64,000 nucleotides of DNA from NCBI GenBank assembly GCA_003225555.1, contig QIAM01000006.1, forward strand, positions 186,001 through 250,000. The letters run 5' to 3'. A program made the position numbers and the translations under genes. The notes below the pieces were generated by a model, which was not told the origin of the DNA, searched no databases, and was given only the letters and a program-made list of their open reading frames with translations. Below are positions 16,987 through 25,375 of the stretch, in pieces; the first letter of the stretch is position 1, and each line of letters begins with the position of its first letter. The stretch comes from Acidobacteriota bacterium. Its GTDB lineage: Bacteria > Acidobacteriota > Terriglobia > Terriglobales > Acidobacteriaceae.

Positions 16987-17487
16987 ATGCGAGACGATGC
17001 TCTTGCTCCGCGCGCCGTACGCGATTCACAATCCGAAATGGCTGAGATTGTTCTCCCCAACGACGCTAATCCTTTGGGCGCGTTGCTGGGCGGCCGGTTG
17101 ATGCATTGGATTGACTTGGCCGGTGCGATGGCGGCTCACCGCCACTCGCGGAATTATGTAGTTACCGCTTCGCTCGATCACATCGACTTTCTGGTGCCGG
17201 TGCGGGTCGGCGACCTTGTGATCTTGCGCTCTTCAGTGAACCGCGTATATCACAGCTCCATGGAAGTCGGCGTCAAGGTCTTTGTTGAGAACTACATTGC
17301 TGACACTGCACAGCACGTGGCGTCGGCCTATCTTACCTTTGTGGCCATCGACGGTGCCGGCCAGCACTTGAAGGTCGCACCCGTTGTCCCGGAGAGCCAG
17401 GAGCAGCAGCGGCGATACGACGACGCCGGCCGCCGCCGGGAGATCCGCCGGACAGAACTGGAACGACGACGTCGGGTGGCCCGGTAA
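16987..17487 (+). CDS. Acyl-CoA thioesterase, hotdog fold (YciA/BFIT type)
   Basis: This 166-residue hotdog-fold protein has the acyl-CoA thioesterase signature NPLGALLGGRLMHWIDLAGAMAA at about residues 30-52. ASLDHIDFLVPVRVGDLVIL and a late VASAYLTFVAID follow. These enzymes hydrolyse acyl-CoA to free acid and CoA in the cytoplasm. GAGAGGA lies upstream of the ATG at 16987. The C-terminal 30 residues are very Arg/Glu-rich and probably a disordered or coiled extension. Chain-length preference cannot be read. Confidence 0.85.
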   Translation: MRDDALAPRAVRDSQSEMAEIVLPNDANPLGALLGGRLMHWIDLAGAMAAHRHSRNYVVTASLDHIDFLVPVRVGDLVILRSSVNRVYHSSMEVGVKVFVENYIADTAQHVASAYLTFVAIDGAGQHLKVAPVVPESQEQQRRYDDAGRRREIRRTELERRRRVAR

Positions 17488-17627
17488 TCCAGAGGGATTG
17501 AGATTTCGCAACAACCCAAAGCCAATCGCAGAGTTCGCCGAGAACGGCCGCAGAGAACGCTGAGTAGAATGCCTTGTATAATCACATTTTGAGCTTATCT
17601 CGCTGATTTTTTCTGGAGTGTGATCCT

Positions 17628-18479
17628 TTGAATGCACCTATGCCTCATCAGCACGGCCAGCCTGCTGCCGGTCCGCAGCCATTGCCGGGTGTAGACGCCA
17701 TCATTGCCGTCGGTTCCGGCAAGGGCGGAGTGGGGAAGACCACCCTAGCCGTCAACCTCGCGGTTGCCCTTGCGAAGATGGGCCACAAGGTTGGCCTGCT
17801 CGATGCTGATGTCTATGGTCCCAACGTTCCGCTGATGCTGGGAGTGAATTCGCAGCCGCGGATGGTCGGAGAGAATCGCATCGAGCCGATCGAGGTATTC
17901 GGGCTGAAGGTGATTTCTGTCGGATTTCTCAATCCCGGCGACAAGCCGATCATCTGGCGTGGGCCCATGCTCCACCAAATTGTGCGGCAATTCCTGGGAC
18001 TGGTGGAGTGGGGACATCTCGACTACATGGTGGTCGATCTGCCTCCGGGTACGGGTGACATTGCGCTCTCGCTGGTGCAGACCGTGCCGCTGACAGGTGC
18101 GGTCGTGGTCTCGACTCCTTCCGACGTTTCCCTGCAGGACGCGCGTAAGGCGATCGAGATGTTCCGCCAGATGAAAGTGGACGTCGTCGGTGTCGTCGAG
18201 AACATGAGCTACTTTGTGTGCCCGCACTGCCAGCACGAGGTGGACATATTTTCGCGGGGCGGGGCGGAGAAGATGGCCGCGCAGTTCGGCACGCCGTTCT
18301 TGGGGAGCATCGAACTCGATCCTGAAGTGCGGAAGTCCGGCGATGGGGGCACTCCCGTCGTGCTCGAAGGCGAGAATTCGCCTCATGCCAAGTCAATCTA
18401 TGCCTTTGCTCGGAAAGTTGCGGAGCGCGTGGCTGAGATCAGGGCGAACGCTTCGGCTAGTGTGATTCAGATCCAGTGA
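17628..18479 (+). CDS. mrp: Mrp/NBP35-family iron-sulfur carrier ATPase
   Basis: This 283-residue P-loop ATPase has the deviant Walker A GSGKGGVGKTTLAVNLA near residue 29, the switch region DADVYGPNVPLMLG, and the CxxC pair FVCPHC near residue 200 that holds a bridging [4Fe-4S] cluster. Mrp proteins load clusters onto apo-enzymes in the cytoplasm. It lacks the N-terminal DUF59 domain found in some Mrp proteins and instead begins with a His/Pro/Gly-rich leader. The start is a TTG at 17628 with GGAG eight bases upstream; an ATG at 17640 is the alternative. Confidence 0.88.
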   Translation: MNAPMPHQHGQPAAGPQPLPGVDAIIAVGSGKGGVGKTTLAVNLAVALAKMGHKVGLLDADVYGPNVPLMLGVNSQPRMVGENRIEPIEVFGLKVISVGFLNPGDKPIIWRGPMLHQIVRQFLGLVEWGHLDYMVVDLPPGTGDIALSLVQTVPLTGAVVVSTPSDVSLQDARKAIEMFRQMKVDVVGVVENMSYFVCPHCQHEVDIFSRGGAEKMAAQFGTPFLGSIELDPEVRKSGDGGTPVVLEGENSPHAKSIYAFARKVAERVAEIRANASASVIQIQ

Positions 18480-18504
18480 AGAGCACTGTAACTACTGAAG
18501 GCAA

Positions 18505-19632
18505 TCAATCTGCCGCCAGAGCCACAGCGCTGTTTCTGATCGATTCTGAGAGTCCTTCGCAACTTTTGGCGTTGTTCTCCTCAGACCAACCAAGGAGGGG
18601 CGTGTGGTCAGGGCCGCCATTGATCGGCCCCCATATCACTCGCCCCGAGGTGTTGACATAGCCAAACTTGTCGTCGTCAGTCCAAAAACGTGAGACGTCT
18701 GTCGGTGCGATAAATAACCCAGATTCTTCATCTCCGGTGAGGAACCCGGACGCTTGGTCGAACGCAAGAGAGAGAACACAAACTTCACCTGACTTATCAA
18801 TAAATCCGGAGCGGCCACCGGCCTTCGCGGGCGCTAGTCCACTCGAAAACTGGCCAGCACGATCAAACTTGGCCGGGATGACCACTTCCCCATCGCGGTT
18901 TACGTATCCCCACTTTTCCTGACCGCAGCTAGGCCACCAGAGAACGCCGCCACTCCGTCATATACGAATGGGATAACTACCTTGCCTGCCAGATCTAGGT
19001 AGCCTGATTTCTCGCTGCGGGAGGCAGGAACACGCCCATCCGCAACCAGTTCCCTGACTTGAAATCCCTGCGCAAGGACTTTGCCCGACGTATCGATGAG
19101 CACATCACTCGAGTCCAATCCCGCAGCGGCCACCCCCTCGCGGAAATAGTAAGCAGACTTAAACTGTGGCTGGACTACTACGTGCCCAGAAGTGTTGACG
19201 AACCCCCATTTATCGCCACCGCGCACGGCTGCGAACCCTTCAGAAAATGGAAGAGCCTCGTCAAGAGTCGGCGCGATCTTGAACTGCCCAGAGGCATCAA
19301 CAAAGCCGAATCTCTCACCCTTTTTCTTAGGTTCCAAATGGCCTGCTACCGCGACCCAAAGCGGGAACAGAGATCCAGAGGGGTCGATCGATGCGTAGCG
19401 GCCACAAACATATACAGTTCCCAAACCGCGCCAGAAATCCTCGGCCCAAATGAACCGCGGTTCGAATGATCCACGTGCCGTCATGGTTGATATAGCCATA
19501 TTTGCCGTCTTGAACGACAACGAGAGGTTCATTCCGACTCCCTGCGTAGCAGACGCCGGACGCGAAGACAAGCAGAAGTAACCAGAGCGGAGGGCGCATT
19601 CTACGTCGCCTCGCAAATGAAACATTCATCAC
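18505..19632 (-). pseudogene. Secreted WG-repeat protein, split by two frameshifts
   Basis: Three frames together make one secreted WG-repeat protein. It starts at ATG 19632 with a signal peptide (MRPPLWLLLLVFASGVCYA) and a first repeat KYGYINHDGTWII. One extra base near 19465 moves the homology to the next frame (EPRFIWAEDF, then WGFVNTSGHVVVQPQF and GYLDLAGKVVIPFVYDG). One missing base near 18908-18912 moves it again (WGYVNRDGEVVIPAKFDRAGQF), which continues to the stop at 18505. WG repeats form beta-propeller-like folds of unknown ligand. It may be a pseudogene, or the assembly may hold two errors. An upstream in-frame ATG at 19625 exists only in the middle frame. Confidence 0.7.
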
Positions 19633-19681
19633 GGTAGCTGAGATTGTAAACCGGAACCTTTCACCGAGAGCGAGATAGCCT

Positions 19682-20842
19682 CTACCCCGTTCTTGCTCTG
19701 GCGAATCGCGCCAGCTTCCAAATGTCGTCAGGTTCGCCTTCCTTCAGAATCAAGTCCGCCATCATTTCTCCGACTGCCGGCCCGTGCTTGAATCCATGTC
19801 CCGAGCCGCCGCCCATCAGCCAGACGTTCTCCATCCGGGGATGGCGATCCACGATAAAGTTCGCGTCTGGTGTCTGCTCGTACTGGCAAACACGAGATTC
19901 GACGAGCGGCGCATCCTTCAAGGCAGGGAAGCGGAATGCGAGATATTCGCGGACCTCGCGCAGCAATTCCTGACTGACCACTCGCTCGCCGGAAGTAGGA
20001 TCGAAGGCCGGGCCACGCGTGTCGTCGGCGACCTTGAGTCCGCGCCGTCCGTCTCCGGGTATGCCGTAGAGGAAGCGGTCCACGTGGTCGCCCCAGACTG
20101 GAAGATGCCGGCTGTCGAAGCGGTTGTCGCCCGCTGGCGGCCCGAAGAAAAACACGTCCTGCTTAGTGGGACTTACCAGCTTTCCAATCGCCTCGGGAAA
20201 CATTGTTCCCAGCCATGGCCCGCAAGCGAAGACGTAATGGTCCGCTTTCAGTTTCGCACCATCGGACAACACGAGATCTCGCAGCGGCGGGCTCTCGAGC
20301 CCTTCCGGCAGCACCGCGCTCTGCACGTACTTCCCACCCTCTTCGACAAACGCATCGACTACAGCCTGGCAACTGGCGCGGGCATCGAGGTATCCGCAAT
20401 CAGGTTCGTGGATTCCCCAGACCACATTCGCGAAGTTGATTTGCGGCCAGCGCGCCTTCATCTGGCTGGGAGAAAGTTCTTCGTGGCGAATCCTCGCACG
20501 CCGCAGGCTATCGATCGAGCCGCGCTCGAAGGAATCATCCCCCTTGGCCGCCATCCACAGAACGCCGGTGCGGTGCAGGCACCGGCGTTTCCACCGGCGC
20601 TCGTAGCTGGCCCAGAGCTTGAGCGCCCGTGCCGCCATTTCGGTGTAGGGCTGGTCGGGCCCATAAGTACCGCGCATGACCCGCGTTTCCCCGCCGGACG
20701 AGGCGCGTGAGTTGCCAGGACCCCAGGCATCAACAAGCGTGACCCGCGCACCGATTTCCAGGAGATGAAGGGCGGTCCATCCACCGAAGACGCCGGCTCC
20801 GACGACGGCTACGTGCGGTTTCCGCCTGACTGGTTTGACCAT
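19682..20842 (-). CDS. FAD-dependent oxidoreductase (monomeric sarcosine oxidase/MTOX family)
   Basis: This 386-residue protein has an N-terminal FAD motif VAVVGAGVFGGWTALHLLEIGA. Family blocks include SSGGETRVMRGTYG, where sarcosine oxidase-like enzymes contact flavin, and the C-terminal MGGGSGHGFKHGPAVGEMMADL. Members oxidise N-methylated or cyclic amino acids with oxygen. The Cys that binds FAD covalently in MSOX lies in the C-terminal half, and I cannot place it with certainty. ATG 20842 leads directly into the Rossmann fold. The gene stands alone before a repeat-filled gap. Confidence 0.85.
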   Translation of the reverse strand: MVKPVRRKPHVAVVGAGVFGGWTALHLLEIGARVTLVDAWGPGNSRASSGGETRVMRGTYGPDQPYTEMAARALKLWASYERRWKRRCLHRTGVLWMAAKGDDSFERGSIDSLRRARIRHEELSPSQMKARWPQINFANVVWGIHEPDCGYLDARASCQAVVDAFVEEGGKYVQSAVLPEGLESPPLRDLVLSDGAKLKADHYVFACGPWLGTMFPEAIGKLVSPTKQDVFFFGPPAGDNRFDSRHLPVWGDHVDRFLYGIPGDGRRGLKVADDTRGPAFDPTSGERVVSQELLREVREYLAFRFPALKDAPLVESRVCQYEQTPDANFIVDRHPRMENVWLMGGGSGHGFKHGPAVGEMMADLILKEGEPDDIWKLARFARARTG

Positions 20843-20903
20843 TGGACATCTGAGGATACGCGGATCGCAATGCAAACAAAAGAACGATGCTAGTTGTTTG
20901 TCA

Positions 20904-21058
20904 TTGTCATTCCGACACCCGAACGAACGCGAGGGGCGGAGGAATCTGCTTGCCTCTTCCACACCGGCTGCCGCTGGTAACTTTTCTGTGCCGCCTTGCC
21001 GCTCCGCGAGGACAACAGATTCCTCCTAGCTCGCTGCGCTCGCTCGTCCCAATGACAA
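20904..21058. repeat. Palindromic intergenic element, about 155 bp
   Basis: TTGTCATT at 20904 is answered by AATGACAA at 21051-21058. Inside, GGAGGAATCTG near 20936 is answered by CAGATTCCTCC near 21016, and CGAACGAACGCGAG by CTCGCTGCGCTCGCTCG. The whole block can fold into one imperfect long hairpin. It has no coding content. Confidence 0.6.
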
Positions 21059-21141
21059 GGCCTTTTGATACAAGGTTTGCGGCGCCAGCAGTTTCAGTCG
21101 CGCCCTGCCAAATTCAGCCCCCGGCACTTCCGGCACTTCCA

Positions 21142-21353
21142 GCAGTCTCGGAACTTTGAGAGTGTCTAGGTCTTGAAAGCGCCCTAACAACGGCGACTCC
21201 CCTTCTTCCAATCAGCTGGCCCCGCCCGATTCTATTTTCGCACTCAAATAGTTACTGGGTCGGCTCTTGTTTCTTCTGGTATATATACCGGCCTCGAAGA
21301 CATCCCTCCCAGCGCGCTAGCTGGTTTCCCCTTTCAAAAAGTTCCGAGACTGC
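21142..21353. repeat. 16-bp perfect inverted repeat pair before hrcA
   Basis: GCAGTCTCGGAACTTT at 21142-21157 recurs as an exact reverse complement at 21338-21353. Between them, at 21278-21289, is a perfect palindrome GGTATATATACC. The pair could be ends of a small non-autonomous mobile element or a regulator-binding arrangement. I see no CIRCE sequence in this gap. Confidence 0.55.
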
Positions 21354-21506
21354 TGCGGCACTTCTCGTGCCATTGACAGCATCCCGTCTCGTTCCTAGAA
21401 TCCGAACGGGGAACGCTACAAGGGTCCAAAAGCTAAGTTTTTGCATCTAATATAGTTAATGAGACGGCCTTCGGAGGTTCCCAGGACGGGGCCGTCGACA
21501 TCAAGC

Positions 21507-22547
21507 ATGCCATCTGAACCCCCTATCGGCGAACGCGAACGCGAAATTCTGACCGCGATCGTGGAGACCTTCATCTCCACGGGCGAGCCAGTGGGTTCGC
21601 GGACGCTGGCACGGTCGAATCGCGAGGGATTGAGCCCGGCCAGTATTCGCAACGTGATGGCCGACCTGTCGGATGCCGGTTTTCTGGAGCAGCCGCACAC
21701 TTCGTCCGGGCGCGTGCCTACGACGGAGGCCTATCGCTACTACGTTGAGCAGATCACGGGCAAGGCTAAGCTGGCGCATGAAGAAGAGAGCATGATTTCG
21801 GAGTCGCTGGCCGGCATCACCGATGTCCAGGAGTTCATGGAGCGCACTTCGCACGTACTCTCGCTGATCTCTCACAACGTGGGAGTCACTGTGGCCACTA
21901 GTGGCCCTAAGAACGCGCTCGAACACGTTTACTTCTCTCGCCTGGCAGATCAGAAGGTACTCGCTGTGGTGGTGACGCGCTCCGGACTGGTCCGGGACCG
22001 GGTCTTGCGGCTGGACCTGTCGCAGTCCGATTTGGACCTGGCCGCGCGCTATATCAACGAGAATTTTCGTGGCTGGACGATGGAATCTATGCGCGCGGAA
22101 CTCGCGCGCCGCATCGAACAGGAGCGCAGTGAGTACGACCGGCTGATGAATTCGATCGAGCAGCTTTTTAAGCAGGGAGCCTTGGCTGCCGAGCAAGCTG
22201 CGCAGGCCGTCTTTGTGGAAGGTGCAGCGAATCTGCTGAGCGGTGAACAGGATCGCCAGCGGCTGCAGGAGATGCTCAAGACGCTCGAGGAGAAGGAGAA
22301 AGTCGTCCAACTCCTCGGCGCCTATCTTGATGTGAAGCAGGAAGCCGTGCGCGTGGTCATCGGACTCGATCAGACGCTGCCTTCGATGCAGAACTTCGTC
22401 CTCATTGGAGCGCCCGCACGGGCGGGAAACGATGTGATGGGCTCGTTGGCCGTGATTGGCCCAACGCGCATGGACTATCAGCACACCATGACCGCGGTTT
22501 CGTATATTGCGCGGTTGTTCGACAAGATCTTAAACGAATCGGAGTAA
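21507..22547 (+). CDS. hrcA: Heat-inducible transcription repressor HrcA
   Basis: This 346-residue protein is HrcA, which represses class I heat-shock genes and depends on GroE for activity. The winged-helix part is clear: GEREREILTAIVETFISTGEPVGSRTLAR, then LSPASIRNVMADLSDAGFLEQPHTSSGRVPT. The GAF-like domain and C-terminal IGLDQTLPSMQNFVLIGAPARAG follow. ATG 21507 gives the usual family start; ATG 21459 is in frame but adds 16 poorly conserved residues. It leads the hrcA-grpE-dnaJ operon. dnaK is not nearby, and no CIRCE operator is visible upstream, so regulation of this operon is not shown. Confidence 0.93.
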   Translation: MPSEPPIGEREREILTAIVETFISTGEPVGSRTLARSNREGLSPASIRNVMADLSDAGFLEQPHTSSGRVPTTEAYRYYVEQITGKAKLAHEEESMISESLAGITDVQEFMERTSHVLSLISHNVGVTVATSGPKNALEHVYFSRLADQKVLAVVVTRSGLVRDRVLRLDLSQSDLDLAARYINENFRGWTMESMRAELARRIEQERSEYDRLMNSIEQLFKQGALAAEQAAQAVFVEGAANLLSGEQDRQRLQEMLKTLEEKEKVVQLLGAYLDVKQEAVRVVIGLDQTLPSMQNFVLIGAPARAGNDVMGSLAVIGPTRMDYQHTMTAVSYIARLFDKILNESE

Positions 22548-22561
22548 TCAAAGAGTGGTTT

Positions 22562-23155
22562 ATGGGGAAAGTGAACGGAAAGTCACAAGCAGAAATGGCA
22601 GGACTCGATGTGGAACACGAGCTTCCCGCAGGAAATGATAACGAACGGTTGCTTGAATCAAGGTCAAGCGAATCTACAGCGGTGAGCGACGCCTCGACTC
22701 CCGGGGCGGAACTGCAGAAACTTAAGGCGGAGCGCGATTCGCTGCTTGATCGCCTGGCGCGCGCGCAGGCAGAGTTTGAAAATGCCCGTCGGCGTGCCAG
22801 TAAAGAGCAGCAGGACTTTCGCGACTACGCCAGCTTCGACACCATCAAATCGCTGTTGCCGGTCCTCGACAGCTTTGAGCGCGCACTGCAAACCAAGTCG
22901 GAAGCAGCCGACTTCCGCAGCGGTGTAGAGCTCATCTACAAGCAGCTGCAGGATGCGCTGGTCAAGCTGGGAGTGCGTCCGATCCCGGCCAAGGGTGAGC
23001 CCTTTGATCCGCGCTACCACGAGGCTATCGAAATGGTTGAGAGCGCCGATGCTCCAGACCATGAAGTCCTCGAAGAATTGCAGCGCGGATATAAATTCAA
23101 GGATCGCTTGCTGCGGCCGGCGATGGTGAAGGTAGCAAAGAACCCAGGCAAGTAG
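22562..23155 (+). CDS. grpE: Nucleotide exchange factor GrpE
   Basis: This 197-residue GrpE has a low-complexity N-terminus of about 50 residues, a long helix ([30 protein letters not shown]), the core [18 protein letters not shown] and the C-terminal beta-domain [22 protein letters not shown]. GrpE opens the DnaK nucleotide pocket to release ADP and acts as a thermosensor. It starts 15 bases after hrcA and is followed by dnaJ, a standard heat-shock operon order. Confidence 0.95.
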   Translation: MGKVNGKSQAEMAGLDVEHELPAGNDNERLLESRSSESTAVSDASTPGAELQKLKAERDSLLDRLARAQAEFENARRRASKEQQDFRDYASFDTIKSLLPVLDSFERALQTKSEAADFRSGVELIYKQLQDALVKLGVRPIPAKGEPFDPRYHEAIEMVESADAPDHEVLEELQRGYKFKDRLLRPAMVKVAKNPGK

Positions 23156-23198
23156 CCTCCGGACGAGAACATCCATCATTTCAGGGGAAGGGTCTATT

Positions 23199-24329
23199 CT
23201 GACGACGAACGCGAAACGCGATTATTACGACGTGCTGGGCGTGGGCCGCACGGCCACCGAGGTGGAGCTGAAGAGCGCCTACCGCAAGCTTGCCTTGCAG
23301 TTCCATCCCGACCGGAACCCGAACAACCCCGACGCCGAAGAGAAATTCAAGGAAGTCAGTGAGGCTTACGCGATTCTTGCCGACTCTGAAAAGCGCTCCG
23401 TTTACGATCGCTACGGGCATGCCGGCCTCGGCAGCGCCGGGCAAGGGGTGGGTTTTGATTCCAGCGTCTTCCAAGATTTCAACGACATCTTCGGGGAGTT
23501 CTTTGGATTTGGCGACTTGTTTGGCGGGGGTGGTGGCCGGCGGCGCAGCCGCGTGCAACGTGGCGCGGACCTGCGCGAGGATCTGACGCTCGAGTTTGAA
23601 GAAGCATTCTTCGGTACCGAGACTCAAGTCACTGTTCGCCGCCACGAAGCCTGCGAGGATTGCCGCGGCTCCGGGGCGGCCCCGGGCAAAAGCCCAACCA
23701 CCTGCCGCTCCTGCAACGGGCGAGGACAGGTGCGCTATCAGCAGGGATTCTTCAGCATCGCCCGTACGTGTCCGACCTGTCAGGGGACCGGCAGCGTGAT
23801 CACCGATCCTTGCACGAAATGCAAAGGGGAGGGCCGCATCCTGCGTCAGCGTACGGTCGATGCTAAGGTTCCGGCCGGTGTCGAAGACGGCACTCGTATC
23901 CGATTTGCTGGCGCGGGGGAAGTGGGTCAGTTTGGCGGCCCTGCCGGTGATCTGTACGTCGTGCTGCACGTCAAGGAACATCCGTTCTTTGAGCGCGAGG
24001 GGAACGATCTGCGTTGCGTCGTTCCGATCTCCGTCGCGCAGGCGGCCATGGGAGCCGAGATCCGGGTTCCGACCATGGAAGGCGAGCACACTTTGAAGGT
24101 TCCTGAGGGCACGCAGCCCGGGACCACGTTCCGCATCCGCAACAAAGGTGTGCCCGTGTTGAATGGACACGGCAAGGGTGACCTGTACGTGCAGGCCCGC
24201 GTGCAGATTCCAAACCGGCTGAGCAAACGCCAGCGCGAGTTGCTGCAGGAACTTGAAACGACCGCGAAAGTGGACAATCATCCTATGCTGCGCTCTCTGC
24301 TGGGCAAAGTGAAAGATATTTTCGGGTAG
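23199..24329 (+). CDS. dnaJ: Chaperone DnaJ, probable non-standard start codon
   Basis: This is full-length DnaJ. The J domain reads [10 protein letters not shown] with HPD in [19 protein letters not shown] Gly/Phe region [17 protein letters not shown] follows, then four zinc-finger repeats ([32 protein letters not shown]) and two client-binding beta domains. DnaJ delivers clients to DnaK and stimulates its ATPase. There is no ATG, GTG or TTG before the J domain. The first such codon (GTG 23232) is inside helix I and would remove KRDYYD. CTG 23199 or ATT 23196, just after AGGGGAAGG, are the only sensible starts. The protein would be about 376 residues. Confidence 0.88.
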   Translation: MTTNAKRDYYDVLGVGRTATEVELKSAYRKLALQFHPDRNPNNPDAEEKFKEVSEAYAILADSEKRSVYDRYGHAGLGSAGQGVGFDSSVFQDFNDIFGEFFGFGDLFGGGGGRRRSRVQRGADLREDLTLEFEEAFFGTETQVTVRRHEACEDCRGSGAAPGKSPTTCRSCNGRGQVRYQQGFFSIARTCPTCQGTGSVITDPCTKCKGEGRILRQRTVDAKVPAGVEDGTRIRFAGAGEVGQFGGPAGDLYVVLHVKEHPFFEREGNDLRCVVPISVAQAAMGAEIRVPTMEGEHTLKVPEGTQPGTTFRIRNKGVPVLNGHGKGDLYVQARVQIPNRLSKRQRELLQELETTAKVDNHPMLRSLLGKVKDIFG

Positions 24330-24619
24330 GTCGACGTTAAATCACAGGTTTCATGTCGCGCGAGGCTGGGTTTTGGGTGGCGCAGCGCTTCCAGGGGTGC
24401 GACTTGTGGTCATTACTTTAAGCGGCACAGCCGCCGAGGTACCTCCGGAACTAGGCAGTTTGCGTGAAGAGCTCACCTCGGAGGCTAAAGCCCTGACAGG
24501 AAAGAAAGACTTTATCGCAGCGTCAAAACGCTGCGCCGCCCAAGAACATAGGTTTCAGTAAAGAGTTTAGCAAAGGGGACTATGCCTCACACTCGCGGAA
24601 AAGTTCGGCTCTCTAGTCC
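24330..24619. other. Intergenic gap between dnaJ and rsmE
   Basis: A hairpin with a 7-bp stem (CGCAGCG, TCAAAA loop, CGCTGCG) lies at 24516-24535 but has no T-run. A 62-codon open frame from 24373 has no recognisable motif. Nothing else is visible. Confidence 0.4.
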
Positions 24620-25333
24620 ATGACGCGCCGTCGATGGATCGCCGACGAAGTATTCGGTGACCGTGCCAGTCTCACTGGCGCCCATGCCGACCATCTGTCT
24701 CGCGTGTTGCGTGTGCGAGTAGGGCAGGAGTTCGAAATCGCAACTGGTCACTCGATTCGGCGCGGACTGGTAGCCGCGGTCGCAGAAGACCGCATCGACT
24801 TCGACTTGGGTGAGGAGCTTCCCGCTAGAACAGCAGCGCAGATCACCCTTCTTCTCTCCGTCTTCAAGTTCGATCGCATGGAATGGGCCATTGAAAAATG
24901 CACCGAGCTCGGTGTTTCGCGGATCGTCCCCGTAATTGCGCGTCGGACGGATGCTCATCTGGCGGCTGCCTCGGCGAAGCGCGCCGAGCGTTGGCGGCGC
25001 CTCACGTTGCAGGCGTCGGAGCAATCGCGCCAGGCCAATCCTCCAGCGGTTGCAACGCCGGTAAAGCTCTCCGAGGCAATGGATACGGCAACTGGCCTGC
25101 GAATCGTGCTGGCGGAGTCGGCACAGCAGAATCTTTTGCGCGATCTTCTCGAATCTCAGCCTTCCACGCAGGAAATCGCGCTCGCCGTCGGTCCCGAGGG
25201 TGGGTGGACGGAAGACGAACTGCAGCGTTTCCAAGAAGCAGGATGGGTCTCTGCCTCTCTAGGCAACACAATTCTGCGGGCCGAGACCGCCGCCATCGCC
25301 GCCACTGCGATTGTGGTTTCCGAGTTCACATAG
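24620..25333 (+). CDS. rsmE: 16S rRNA (uracil-1498-N3)-methyltransferase RsmE
   Basis: This 237-residue SPOUT-family enzyme methylates U1498 of 16S rRNA near the decoding centre. The N-terminal PUA-like part (ADHLSRVLRVRVGQEFEI) is followed by the trefoil-knot SAM site with the family motifs AVGPEGGWTEDEL and LGNTILRAETAAIAA. The length matches the family. The gene directly precedes the helicase-nuclease gene with 42 bases between, and follows the dnaK-system genes, an arrangement seen with dnaJ in other bacteria. Confidence 0.93.
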   Translation: MTRRRWIADEVFGDRASLTGAHADHLSRVLRVRVGQEFEIATGHSIRRGLVAAVAEDRIDFDLGEELPARTAAQITLLLSVFKFDRMEWAIEKCTELGVSRIVPVIARRTDAHLAAASAKRAERWRRLTLQASEQSRQANPPAVATPVKLSEAMDTATGLRIVLAESAQQNLLRDLLESQPSTQEIALAVGPEGGWTEDELQRFQEAGWVSASLGNTILRAETAAIAATAIVVSEFT

Positions 25334-25375
25334 TTCCCGCTTTCCTCATCCCCGGTGGTGGTATCCTGAGCCGCA

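Noticed and set aside
20843..21506. CIRCE operator upstream of hrcA
   Set aside because: No TTAGCACTC-N9-GAGTGCTAA-like pair was found by eye; the inverted repeats present differ in sequence.
24373..24561. 62-codon open frame between dnaJ and rsmE
   Set aside because: No recognisable motif, no good ribosome site, and composition like the rest of the gap.
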